Positions 53,288 through 60,893 of a stretch of 64,000 nt of DNA are shown piece after piece (positions within the stretch are counted from its first letter, which is position 1; every line of letters begins with the position of its first letter). Source of the DNA: Rubrivivax sp. (GTDB taxonomy: Bacteria; Pseudomonadota; Gammaproteobacteria; Burkholderiales; Burkholderiaceae_C). Location: positions 1 through 64,000 of the forward strand of contig JAHCKS010000002.1 of assembly GCA_026125665.1 (NCBI GenBank), in the 5' to 3' direction. Position numbers and translations under genes: made by a program. The notes beneath the pieces are model-generated. The model saw nothing but the letters and a program-made list of their open reading frames with translations, was not told the origin of the DNA and did not search any database.

Positions 53288-54265
53288 TCAGTACGCCACC
53301 TTGAAGGTCGGGCTGTCCTCCGGCCGGGTCTTGCGGTGGTCGTAGATGCGCGTGGTGGCTATGTTGGCGTGACCGAGCCACTCCTGCACCTTGGCGATGT
53401 CGGCTTGGTGGTCAAGCGCGTTCGTGGCCGCCGTCGCGCGAAGCGCGTGGGCGCCGATCTCAAAGCCCAGCGCCGCGGAGTACCGTCGCACGACCTTGTA
53501 GAGACCGTCGGGCGTGATGGCCTGGGCAGTGCCGTCGGCGCGGCCGCGATGCAGCGGGCGGAAGAGCGGGCCGGCGTCCTCGCCGCCGTGACCGGCCTCG
53601 GCTAGGTAGTCGCTGATTAGGCCGGCAGCGGCCGGGTGTAGGGGAACGTAGCGGGTCTTGCCGCCCTTGCCCGACACCTTCAGGTGCGACACGCCGCGGC
53701 GCTCATGCTTCGCGTCCTTGACCTTCAGGCGGCACAGCTCGTCGCGCCGCAGCGCGTGATAGAGCAGGGTGGCCAGCATGGCGCGGTCGCGCTTCCCCTT
53801 GAGGTCGTTCGCCGGTGGCGCGTCGAGCAGATCGCGCGCCTGATGGTCGCCAAGGGCAGGGGTCTTGCCTTCGTAGCTCTCCACCGGCGGGCGCTTCACG
53901 CCCTTGACGGGGTTGTGCGTCACCGCGTTGCGTTCGCAGAGGTACTCGAAGAGCGACGACAGCGATGCCAGACGGTGACGGATGGTCTGGCTGCTCAGCG
54001 CACGCCTGGCCAGGTCGTCGCGCCAGGCGATGACATGGGCGCGCGTCACGCTGCGGTACTCGTCCGAGCGCGCGATGCCGGTGAAGCGCATGAAGTCCTG
54101 CAAGGCGTTCTCGTAGGCCCGTCTGGTCGCCGCGTTGCCAAGGTTGGCGAACCACTCGAGCTCGGGCGGCACGTCGGCCAGGCGCTGGTACGCCTCGGCG
54201 GTCAGCAGGCGGCCCGCTCGCACGGCGGGAGTTGAGATCGGGCTTTGCTTTGAGATCTCAGTCAT
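53288..54265 (-). CDS. Tyrosine recombinase / integrase of the element
   Basis: A 325-residue XerC/D-like tyrosine recombinase. The N-terminal SAM-like core-binding domain (NAATRRAYENALQDFMRFTG) is followed by the catalytic domain with Arg in ALRRDELCRL, Lys in SGKGGKTRYVPL, HALR (H-x-x-R), GHANIATT and the nucleophile Tyr in RIYDH. It should integrate and excise the element. The ATG at 54265 overlaps the stop of the small gene upstream. Its location in the interior, far from the tRNA, suggests that either the element's end is elsewhere or this enzyme belongs to a nested element. Confidence 0.9.
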   Translation of the reverse strand: MTEISKQSPISTPAVRAGRLLTAEAYQRLADVPPELEWFANLGNAATRRAYENALQDFMRFTGIARSDEYRSVTRAHVIAWRDDLARRALSSQTIRHRLASLSSLFEYLCERNAVTHNPVKGVKRPPVESYEGKTPALGDHQARDLLDAPPANDLKGKRDRAMLATLLYHALRRDELCRLKVKDAKHERRGVSHLKVSGKGGKTRYVPLHPAAAGLISDYLAEAGHGGEDAGPLFRPLHRGRADGTAQAITPDGLYKVVRRYSAALGFEIGAHALRATAATNALDHQADIAKVQEWLGHANIATTRIYDHRKTRPEDSPTFKVAY

Positions 54266-54450
54266 CCGGCGACTCTCAGATTGCGAACCTCGATGGCGCC
54301 CGCGGCGTTCTCGCGCACGCGTTGCGCCAGCCACTCAATCAGCGCATCCCCCGACAGATCGTCCGGAACCTCAAACACCGACACCTTGGTTGCCTGGCTC
54401 CACGGGTCCGTTCGACTTGTCCGGAACTCGTAGCTCACTTCGCACTTCAT
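54262..54450 (-). CDS. Small hypothetical protein leading the integrase operon, 62 aa
   Basis: A 62-residue soluble protein: a beta hairpin (MKCEVSYEFRTSRTDPWSQA) then a helix (DALIEWLAQRVRENAAGA) and a final strand. No family recognised. AGGAGAGTGAGCG precedes the ATG, and the stop overlaps the integrase start, so the two are coupled. A strong promoter lies just upstream. It may be an excisionase-like or regulatory factor, but it has no HTH that I can see. Confidence 0.65.
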   Translation of the reverse strand: MKCEVSYEFRTSRTDPWSQATKVSVFEVPDDLSGDALIEWLAQRVRENAAGAIEVRNLRVAG

Positions 54451-54479
54451 CGCTCACTCTCCTTTCACTCCTTATACTC

Positions 54480-54513
54480 TTGATAAAATATGTTATCAAT
54501 ACCTTAAGGTCAA
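54480..54513 (-). promoter_or_regulatory. Promoter with palindromic operator for the integrase operon
   Basis: On the minus strand, TTGACC (54513-54508) and TATTTT (54490-54485) are separated by 17 bp. The -10 is embedded in the perfect inverted repeat TTGATAA-N6-TTATCAA (54480-54499), a typical repressor site. This is the most AT-rich spot in the region. Transcription would start near 54478 and run through the 62-residue gene, the integrase and possibly the protease. Confidence 0.65.
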
Positions 54514-54563
54514 CAAAAAACCGGAAGGTGTCGGCAGCCTCATCGACGGCTACCGGGCTCCGG

Positions 54564-54704
54564 TCAGAAGGGCCAGCGCGTCCGGATCATCTCAACCAGC
54601 TTCGCCACACTGACGGCGATGCTCAGCACCCAGCTCGCGATCTGCAAGGGGTCGCGCTTCGGTGCGGGTTGAGAGGTCCGGCGCGACTGCTTGCTCTTGG
54701 CCAT
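54564..54704 (-). CDS. Tiny basic protein with one hydrophobic helix, 46 aa
   Basis: Reads MAKSKQSRRTSQPAPKRDPL, then QIASWVLSIAVSVAKLVEMI and RTRWPF. A basic tail followed by an amphipathic/hydrophobic helix suggests a membrane-associated peptide. It begins just after a hairpin and lies between the integrase promoter and a terminator. Coding potential is inferred from the sensible composition only. Confidence 0.4.
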   Translation of the reverse strand: MAKSKQSRRTSQPAPKRDPLQIASWVLSIAVSVAKLVEMIRTRWPF

Positions 54705-54718
54705 GCAGTGCACCCATG

Positions 54719-54741
54719 AAAAAGCCCGCACGAGGCGGGCT
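54719..54741 (-). terminator. Rho-independent terminator, minus strand
   Basis: On the minus strand, AGCCCGC-CTCGT-GCGGGCT is followed by TTTTC. It ends transcription arriving from the membrane-protein gene at 55498 before the small 46-residue gene. Confidence 0.75.
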
Positions 54742-54765
54742 ACAGGGACGGTAGGCTGATGTGAA

Positions 54766-54798
54766 GAAGCCCGACAGGCCTACCAGCCGTCGGGCTTC
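54766..54798. terminator. Long hairpin GAAGCCCGAC / GTCGGGCTTC
   Basis: A perfect 10-bp stem with a 13-base loop. It lacks a T-run on either side, so it may be an mRNA 3'-end stabiliser or a second, weaker terminator next to the one at 54719. Confidence 0.55.
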
Positions 54799-55114
54799 GC
54801 ATCGGGCGGCAAAAGCTCCGTCACCAGAGGGCGCGGGGTTCGGCACTGGGCCGATAGGGCAGGCGCTGCGCTACGTTGACCAGCTCGACCACATGCAGGG
54901 GCCAGGTCGCAACCCTGGTGGCGCCGGCCCTTCCCTTCACCGACGCCTCCCCCTCCAACTGGACGGGCTCGCCTTATGCGTATGCGCGCGCGATGGAGGG
55001 AATTCTATCGGTACGCGAGCCACCTGCGCCACCCTTCACGTTCAGGCCCCGTCGTCTTTACCGCACCCTCGGGTCGCGCCGACCCTGAAGCAGCCCGCCC
55101 AAACGTGACCGCTT
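54799..55114. other. No gene seen
   Basis: GC-rich stretch without a convincing reading frame, ribosome site or repeat. Confidence 0.5.
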
Positions 55115-55498
55115 CTAAGCGCGCTCGAAGGCGCTCTCGCGTCCCTGTGCCCGCCGCTCGTCCTCCGCTTCCGCATAGCTGCGCGCCTCGTGGTGTCGTT
55201 TGCCGCGCCAGGCGCCGTGGAGGACAGCGGCGCCGACAACGACAGCAGCGATGACGACGGGAGCGCTAACCTTGAACCTGCACGCGGCCTGGGTGGCCGC
55301 CTGACTCGCCGCGTGCTCACCCTTGGCGATGGCTGCGTGCAGCGTCCGGCGCACCGTGTCACTGGCTGCGTCCTTGATGGTGAGCATGATGGTTGCCGGA
55401 AGCGCTGCGATGAGGCCCTCGATGCCCGCATGCTTCAACATGTCGGCCGCCGCACCGTGCTTGCGGTGCCTGTGGCGATGCGTGGCGTCCTCGCGCAT
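55115..55498 (-). CDS. Hypothetical single-helix membrane protein, 127 aa
   Basis: About 127 residues. A His/Arg-rich start (THRHRHRKHG), an amphipathic helical region (IEGLIAALPATIMLTIKDAA), and one clear membrane helix (VSAPVVIAAVVVGAAVLHG) followed by a charged tail (EAEDERRAQGRESAFERA). No family recognised. The ATG at 55498 has AGGGA upstream; another ATG six bases earlier is possible. Confidence 0.55.
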   Translation of the reverse strand: MREDATHRHRHRKHGAAADMLKHAGIEGLIAALPATIMLTIKDAASDTVRRTLHAAIAKGEHAASQAATQAACRFKVSAPVVIAAVVVGAAVLHGAWRGKRHHEARSYAEAEDERRAQGRESAFERA

Positions 55499-55605
55499 GT
55501 CCATTCCCTGTGGTTGCAGTGTTGCAAGCACACCATAGCTAGTAGGCAGCACATTGGCCAGAGGATTCTGGCTGCTCTAAGGTCACTACTGCCCCAGGCG
55601 GGTCA

Positions 55606-55758
55606 GTGGCCGAAGGCATCACCAACGAACTGATGTATGAGACGCTGAAAGCGCTGCGCGCAGAGTTTTCGGGATTCCGCAGTGACATGCGTGACGCAAA
55701 GGCCCGCCTTTCGTTCATCGAGAGCTACATTGCGACGATGCACACGGACAAGGCGTAG
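55606..55758 (+). CDS. Small helical protein, 50 aa
   Basis: The GTG at 55606 begins VAEGITNELMYETLKALRAE, followed by FSGFRSDMRDAKARLSFIES and YIATMHTDKA. The heptad-like Leu/Phe/Met spacing suggests a short coiled coil. Its stop lies only seven bases from the end of the convergent DUF3768 gene, leaving no wasted space, which supports a real gene. An ATG at 55633 is a second possible start. Small coiled-coil proteins of this shape are common in phage and plasmid accessory regions. Confidence 0.55.
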   Translation: MAEGITNELMYETLKALRAEFSGFRSDMRDAKARLSFIESYIATMHTDKA

Positions 55759-55764
55759 CCAGCC

Positions 55765-56115
55765 TCAGTACTCCTCGGCGAGCAGGATGGTCAGGACCCG
55801 CACGGTCTGCGTCGGGTCGGCGGGGTCTTCGCTGCCCGATTCCATGTCGAGCGCGTAGTAGTCGATCTTCCAGAGGATGCGCTGGCCCTTGAAGTCGAAG
55901 GCGCCGAAGTCGTGCTCGCCGTGAGGATCGTTGTCCTCAGTGAAGTCGCTGAAGCGTCCGACGCGCTGGCGGATCAGCATCTGGTCGTCGAGTGGCAGTG
56001 CAGTGATGCCGGCGGTCTGGGTGCCGCGGCAGCCAGGTCGGCCGACGAGTGCCTGGCGGCAAAGGTCGTTGAGTGCCGCGATGGCGGTGGTGGTTTCGTC
56101 GGTTCGTTGGGTCAT
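55765..56115 (-). CDS. DUF3768 domain protein
   Basis: A 116-residue protein whose second half carries the family signature: VGRFSDFTEDNDPHGEHDFG, FKGQRILWKIDYYALDM and TVRVLTILLAEEY. The family is found on plasmids and integrative elements of proteobacteria and has no known function. AGAGGA precedes the ATG at 56115. It ends the operon that starts with the coupling protein. Confidence 0.85.
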   Translation of the reverse strand: MTQRTDETTTAIAALNDLCRQALVGRPGCRGTQTAGITALPLDDQMLIRQRVGRFSDFTEDNDPHGEHDFGAFDFKGQRILWKIDYYALDMESGSEDPADPTQTVRVLTILLAEEY

Positions 56116-56347
56116 GGTGTCCTCTGCTCTGTTGGTTACCCCCACGGCGGGGGCGAGAGAGGCACCGGGCCAGCGCACCGAGCGCAGCGGTCATAGCTTC
56201 TTGGGGGCAGACCGTAGGGGGAGCCAAGAAGCGTCATTGACGGCAAGCGGCGCCGGCCATAGTGACCTCGCCCCGTCCGTGCCGGGGACCGCGTAGCAGG
56301 ATCACCACCGGCGAACCGCAGGCCCGGCAACAGCCGCCGGGCGCAGT

Positions 56348-56731
56348 TCAGCCGACGATTTCGCCGCCGCAGAAATGCAGCGGGTTGCCGTTGGCAGCGC
56401 GTTCCCTTGGGCGGCACCAGGTGCAGTAGACCCGCATGCACTTGGAGCAGTTGTGGAGGTTCTCGAGCCGGTAGCGCTCGCCGCAGCTTTCGCAGTAGTG
56501 ACGCTCGCGCATGAGGTTGTCCCACCAGGCCGGGCTGCGGGACTTCATTTGCCGCAAGGCTGCTTTCTCGAAGGCCCTGATTTCGGGGCTCACGCCCTCG
56601 GCGCGCGCCCCGTCGCTGACGGTCCAGGAAGTCAGCGCCATCAGTACCCAGCGGTTGTCGGGCAGGAGGCCCGCCGGTCGTCCTGCCTGTTCCCACTTGT
56701 CGGCCATCGCCTGGAAGTACTCGCGTGACAT
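56348..56731 (-). CDS. Hypothetical protein with C-terminal zinc finger, 127 aa
   Basis: A 127-residue soluble protein. The N-terminal part is helical (MSREYFQAMADKWEQAG). The C-terminus has cysteine pairs HYCESCGERYRLENLHNCSK (in part), CMRVYCTWC and HFC, enough for one or two zinc sites. Unknown function. Downstream of the small zinc-ribbon membrane gene on the same strand. Confidence 0.6.
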   Translation of the reverse strand: MSREYFQAMADKWEQAGRPAGLLPDNRWVLMALTSWTVSDGARAEGVSPEIRAFEKAALRQMKSRSPAWWDNLMRERHYCESCGERYRLENLHNCSKCMRVYCTWCRPRERAANGNPLHFCGGEIVG

Positions 56732-56810
56732 CGTTAGGCCCGCATGCCGCCGCAGCGTAGACCCGCCGCGGCACGAGGGTCCATCCCAAGGACTAGGCGC
56801 GACGCACGGC

Positions 56811-57020
56811 CTAGTTCCAGCCACCGAAGCCGATGACGGCGAGGACGATCGACAGCACGACGCCCCAGGCGCCCGCAACCTTCATCAACTCAACCAGCCG
56901 GCCGCTTTCGGTGAGGAACTTGAAGCGCGCGCGGCAGCCCGCGCAGCGATAGATGCGCACCGAGACAGTCGATTCCTTCTGCGACTCGACGAGTGCGTAG
57001 GAGCATTTCGGGCACAGCAT
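56811..57020 (-). CDS. Zinc-ribbon protein with one membrane helix, 69 aa
   Basis: A 69-residue protein. CPKC and CAGC make a compact zinc ribbon at residues 3-31; a membrane helix (VAGAWGVVLSIVLAVIGFGG) closes the protein. GGGAGG lies eight bases upstream of the ATG. It is part of the coupling-protein operon and could be a small membrane partner of the transfer apparatus. Confidence 0.6.
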   Translation of the reverse strand: MLCPKCSYALVESQKESTVSVRIYRCAGCRARFKFLTESGRLVELMKVAGAWGVVLSIVLAVIGFGGWN

Positions 57021-57041
57021 GATGAGTACCTCCCGCGGGTT

Positions 57042-58727
57042 CTAGAGCTGCCCGCCGCGCCAGTCGACGCCGGCGTCTTGAAGCAGCTTGGCGGACCCGC
57101 GGTCGCCCGCACGCGCGGCATCGACCAGGATCTGTACCGCATTGCGGCCGCGTTCGCTGCCGTTTCGATAGGCCTTGACGAACCACAACACGGCCAAGGG
57201 GCGGTTTTCAGCTACGCCTCCAGTTCCCGCCAGGTACCTAAGGCCAACATCTACCTGCGCCTCTGCATGGTCCAGATCGGCAGCAGCGCGATAGAACTCG
57301 AACGCCTTCACGTCGCTTGCCGGCAGCCCAGCCTTGCCGGCCTCGTACAGCTCGCCTAGGGCATAGAGGGCGTCCGGGTTCTTCTGGGCAGCGGAGCGCT
57401 GCAGCCACAACACTCCTTGCGGTTCGTCGCGCGGTTGTCCGTGAGCGCCCCTCAGGCAAACGTCTCCCATGATGTACTGAGCGACAGGATGGCCCCGCTC
57501 GGCGGCCACGCGAAACAGGCGTACAGCCCTTGCCTCAGCTTCGCGATCTCCGTTGGCGCCGAGATACATGTCGCTGGCGCGCATGGCGAGCCGACCAATA
57601 TCCTCCTTGTACGGATCCAGCTGCGGCGCAGCGGCATTCGCCTGCGGAAGGTTGCCCGCAACGCTTGCATGCTGTGAGCGTTGAGACCGCTCGTGCTGAT
57701 GGACCAGTCCCACCAGGAGCAGCACCGCAACAAACACGGCCAGCGCCGCGATGGTGCCGCGATCCAGCGGCATCTTTGCGTGCGGCTTCCGCTGGACGGG
57801 TTCGCGAACGACAGGCTCCGGCACAGCCTCGACCCCTTCCTGCGGCACCTCCGGTCCAGGCGCACGGACCAGTTCCTGGTACGCGGCGACGAGGTCAGGA
57901 TCCGCGCCTGTGCCCGGCGCCGGCGGCGGTTGCGTGTCTCCGATCCGGACCGGCGCGCTTGAGCCTACCTGCGATGCCGGGACCGCCGGCTCGGCCCGCT
58001 CCTCGGCACGAGCTACGACCTGCTTCCGACGCGCGATGGAGGCGGCAAGCGCGGGGTCAATGCCGGTGGCAACCGGAGGGGCCGACGGCGCGCTAGCGGC
58101 GGCCGAGGCAGTTAATGTGCCGAACCGGAATTGGTGCGCCTCGGCGTTCAGCAGCTCGTCTTCGTGGTTGAGCTGAATCTCATGCAGGTATTTCTCGATG
58201 CCGTAGAGCGTCACCCCTGAGAGGACAAACCAGGCACCTTGAATGGCGTAGGCGCTGTCGAATGGTCCGGTGCAGAGCAACACTCCGGCGCCGATGCACA
58301 GGAGCGGGTCAACGTAACGTTCCGCCGTGTTCTGAGGCAGGAAGCCTGAGAGCCACGACACGCCCATGCTGAGCGTGTTGAGGCGTTCGCCCTTGAGGCG
58401 CATCGTCCAGCGTCGGACGCGATAGAAGATGCCGAGCGCCAGCACCACGCCGGTGAACTGGAACATCGGGCGGAAGAGATCGTCGACGGTGTGGAGCTCG
58501 TCCTGAAGGACCAGGCTGGGCAGCAAGCCCCACAGGAGCATGGCGATCGCCAGCATGACGAGCCGCGGCGTGCTGACCATGCGCACGCCCAAGTGGTGAC
58601 GCATGGTGAGCATCGCTGAAAGGCTTGGCAGCAGCAGGAAAACGTTGAGCCACAGCGGCGCGTTGGTAGGGAAGCCCATGCGCAGCCGCAGGTCGGAAAG
58701 TCCGTCGGTGAGCGTCGTCGCTTTCAT
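57042..58727 (-). CDS. Polytopic membrane protein with periplasmic/cytoplasmic Sel1 repeats
   Basis: A 561-residue protein. Four membrane helices lie in the first 180 residues (WLNVFLLLPSLSAML, LVMLAIAMLLWGLLPSLVL, FTGVVLALGIFY and a fourth near 150). A disordered Pro/Ala/Glu linker follows, then a fifth helix (TIAALAVFVAVLLLVGLV) and Sel1-type TPR repeats (VAQYIMGDVCLRGAHGQPRD; ALYALGELYEAGKAGLPASD). It starts three bases after the stop of the coupling protein, with GAGGAG inside that gene, so it is translationally coupled. I infer that it is the membrane partner of the otherwise soluble coupling protein. Confidence 0.7.
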   Translation of the reverse strand: MKATTLTDGLSDLRLRMGFPTNAPLWLNVFLLLPSLSAMLTMRHHLGVRMVSTPRLVMLAIAMLLWGLLPSLVLQDELHTVDDLFRPMFQFTGVVLALGIFYRVRRWTMRLKGERLNTLSMGVSWLSGFLPQNTAERYVDPLLCIGAGVLLCTGPFDSAYAIQGAWFVLSGVTLYGIEKYLHEIQLNHEDELLNAEAHQFRFGTLTASAAASAPSAPPVATGIDPALAASIARRKQVVARAEERAEPAVPASQVGSSAPVRIGDTQPPPAPGTGADPDLVAAYQELVRAPGPEVPQEGVEAVPEPVVREPVQRKPHAKMPLDRGTIAALAVFVAVLLLVGLVHQHERSQRSQHASVAGNLPQANAAAPQLDPYKEDIGRLAMRASDMYLGANGDREAEARAVRLFRVAAERGHPVAQYIMGDVCLRGAHGQPRDEPQGVLWLQRSAAQKNPDALYALGELYEAGKAGLPASDVKAFEFYRAAADLDHAEAQVDVGLRYLAGTGGVAENRPLAVLWFVKAYRNGSERGRNAVQILVDAARAGDRGSAKLLQDAGVDWRGGQL

Positions 58728-58730
58728 GGA

Positions 58731-60242
58731 TCAGCTCCTCTGGTTGAAGGTCAGAAACTTGAAGGGGACTTCTTCCTTCCCGTCGGTGCCCGCGTAGCGC
58801 TCGCCCCCGTTGTAGACATAGGCATCGACGAGATAGCCGTTGCGTTCGCCACCGCGACGCAGCATCGCGAACTGCGCCGCCTCGATGAAGTGGCGGCGCT
58901 GATGCACGGTGGAAAAGCCGGCGTTGGAGGTGACGCGGCCGTCAGAGGCGCCGATGCCGACGCCGGTCGCGCCACCCGTGCGCGTCATGAGCTCGACCCA
59001 GCGTTCGCCGAAGAGCGCCGAGGCCCAGCCATTGGTGCCGGTGCTGCTGTTCTGGCAGAAGAACTTGGCCTGCAGGTTGCCCAGCAGCGAGTCGACCGCG
59101 TCGTCATCGCCGAGCACGCGGCGATAGCTCTCGCGGTTCTGCGTGAGGTAGACCGTGCAGCCGCCGGCCGAGCGCGCAACGGCCTGGTATTCAGCGTCGA
59201 ACTTGGTGACGAAGTTCTGCGCCTCGTCGGCCCAGAGCACGACCGGGCGCAGGTAGGTCCCGGGCTCGGATGGCGGCTCCCGCCGCAACACGGCGCGCTG
59301 GAAGCAGTACTTCCAGGCGAGGTTCGCCAGGCGTCCGGCGAGGTGGTACTCCTGCACCGGCAGGTCGACGATGACGATCTTGCCGGCGCAGCAATCCTCG
59401 GGGGAGACGTTGCTCACCGGCTGGCTGAAAAGCTGCGCGAGCGGCCGCGTGATGAAAGGCCGCACGAGCATCGCGAAGGACAGGACGATGATGCTGCGCG
59501 TCTTCTCCGACAGCGCCGGAAAGTCCTTCAGCCAGTAGCGCTGGCACTCCTCGAAATCCGCGAAGGCAGCGTCCCCCGCTTCACGCGCCTTCCCTTCCGC
59601 CTCGCCAAGAATCGCCGCGCATACGCTGCCCTCGCGCCACTCGGCGCTGTGCGCCTCCTTGGGCGTCTGTGGCGCCGTGGAGACGATGGAGCGCAGCAGT
59701 TGCAGCGTGATCGGGATGCCGGCGAAGGTTGGCAAATCGATCAGGTTCTCCAGCATGTTGCGCGTGGCGTCCTCGAACCACTTGTTGTCGCCGCCTCCTT
59801 CCGACTTCGCGCTGTCGACTGCGATCGCGCTCAGGCACTCCATGAGCGTTGCGACGATGTTGAGCGTGATGCCACCGCCGCCGCCGGCGCGGGTCGCCTC
59901 CGCGTTGAGGAAGTTGAAGCACAGCCCGCTGTCCGGACCGAAGATGACGAGGTCATCGAGCCGGCCTGTCAGACGGGCCCACTCCACCCACTGGCGGCAC
60001 TCCTCCTTCTTGGACGTGAGTACAAGAAACCCGAAGCCGGCGGCGAGGTAGCCCAGCGCGATGTGCATGGCGGGACCCGAGGTCTTGCCGCTGCCGGTTG
60101 CCCCGAAGACGCACACGCCGGTCAGCGCGTCACCGATGCGAAACCCCTGCCCGGCACCCCAGTCCCGCAGCAGAGTCGAGGGGTGGTACTCCGCTGCGGC
60201 GGCCGAGGCCGGCGTGCGCCTGAAGCGCTTTCGTATTTCCAC
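58731..60242 (-). CDS. Type IV coupling protein, VirD4/TraG-like
   Basis: A 503-residue ATPase with Walker A FGATGSGKTSGP near residue 48, Walker B VVLWADEAQNF near 333 and a TraG-type C-terminal motif (YLTQNRESYRRVLGDDDAVD). It should bring the relaxosome to a secretion channel and pump DNA. It lacks the usual N-terminal membrane helices, a soluble variant, which fits the membrane protein encoded directly downstream. The GTG at 60242 has GGAGG six bases upstream. It is divergent from the relaxase gene; the 650-base gap between them should contain oriT. Confidence 0.88.
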   Translation of the reverse strand: MEIRKRFRRTPASAAAAEYHPSTLLRDWGAGQGFRIGDALTGVCVFGATGSGKTSGPAMHIALGYLAAGFGFLVLTSKKEECRQWVEWARLTGRLDDLVIFGPDSGLCFNFLNAEATRAGGGGGITLNIVATLMECLSAIAVDSAKSEGGGDNKWFEDATRNMLENLIDLPTFAGIPITLQLLRSIVSTAPQTPKEAHSAEWREGSVCAAILGEAEGKAREAGDAAFADFEECQRYWLKDFPALSEKTRSIIVLSFAMLVRPFITRPLAQLFSQPVSNVSPEDCCAGKIVIVDLPVQEYHLAGRLANLAWKYCFQRAVLRREPPSEPGTYLRPVVLWADEAQNFVTKFDAEYQAVARSAGGCTVYLTQNRESYRRVLGDDDAVDSLLGNLQAKFFCQNSSTGTNGWASALFGERWVELMTRTGGATGVGIGASDGRVTSNAGFSTVHQRRHFIEAAQFAMLRRGGERNGYLVDAYVYNGGERYAGTDGKEEVPFKFLTFNQRS

Positions 60243-60893
60243 GGTGGACCTCCGATGACCTGAGCCGCGACGTGCGGCTCACCCGCGGAAGGTAGGCACC
60301 GATGGCCTTTGCGGGTTGGCTCGCGGATGCAAGCGCAATGCGCAAGGCCCTTCGCCGGCAGAGTGAGCTGCATGCACCCGCATGCACGCCGCGCTGCCCT
60401 CGCTGCCACTGGCACTGCCCGCATCCAACCGGGGCACGGTTGGTCGTGGGTATCGGGACGCGAAGGTCCTGATGCTGGGGAGTCCACGCGGGGGCAGGCA
60501 CGCCCGCCGCTGGTCAGGGGTGTGGGGAGGAAGCTCCCCATTGCCGTCGCCGCCGCGCACTCGCGGACGGGACGGCAAGGCTGGGGAGTTCAGAGGGGGC
60601 AAAGGCAGCGAGAGCGGACGCCCCTTCTGACGCGCGGGTTGCTTGCAACCTATAAGCGCGCTCTTACCTCCAGCCTCTCCACAGACCCTGTCGTTGCAGC
60701 GCTCACGCTTCCGACATCGCCACGCACTCCCCTTGCTGCGAAAGCAGCAACCCATGCGGGGACCCGGAAGGGAATCCGCATGGCCAGCGGCCTCTCCACG
60801 CACCGTGTCGGCCAGTCGCTCGCGCACTTGGCCTTGCCACGGCCTGCCCACGCCGCGCAAAGGACGCGCGCTCACTCCGAGCAGGGTTGACGC
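60243..60893. other. Divergent intergenic region holding the oriT
   Basis: Between the divergent coupling-protein and relaxase genes. No gene is supported. It has several short inverted repeats, including the CCGCATGC-type elements near 60379 and the candidate nic region at 60637-60665. Confidence 0.55.
60637..60665 (+). other. Candidate origin of transfer (MobQ-type nic region)
   Basis: The inverted repeat GGTTGC-TT-GCAACC (60637-60650) is followed two bases later by TAAGCGCGCTCTT (60653-60665). This matches 10 of 13 positions of the IncQ/R1162 nic core TAAGTGCGCCCTC, which likewise follows an inverted repeat. By analogy the nick would fall after TAAGCGCG at about 60660/60661. A MobQ relaxase gene starts 230 bases downstream. 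Confidence 0.6.

Noticed and set aside
53168-54235. Plus-strand frames across the integrase
   Set aside because: Shadows of the integrase, which has all catalytic residues on the minus strand.
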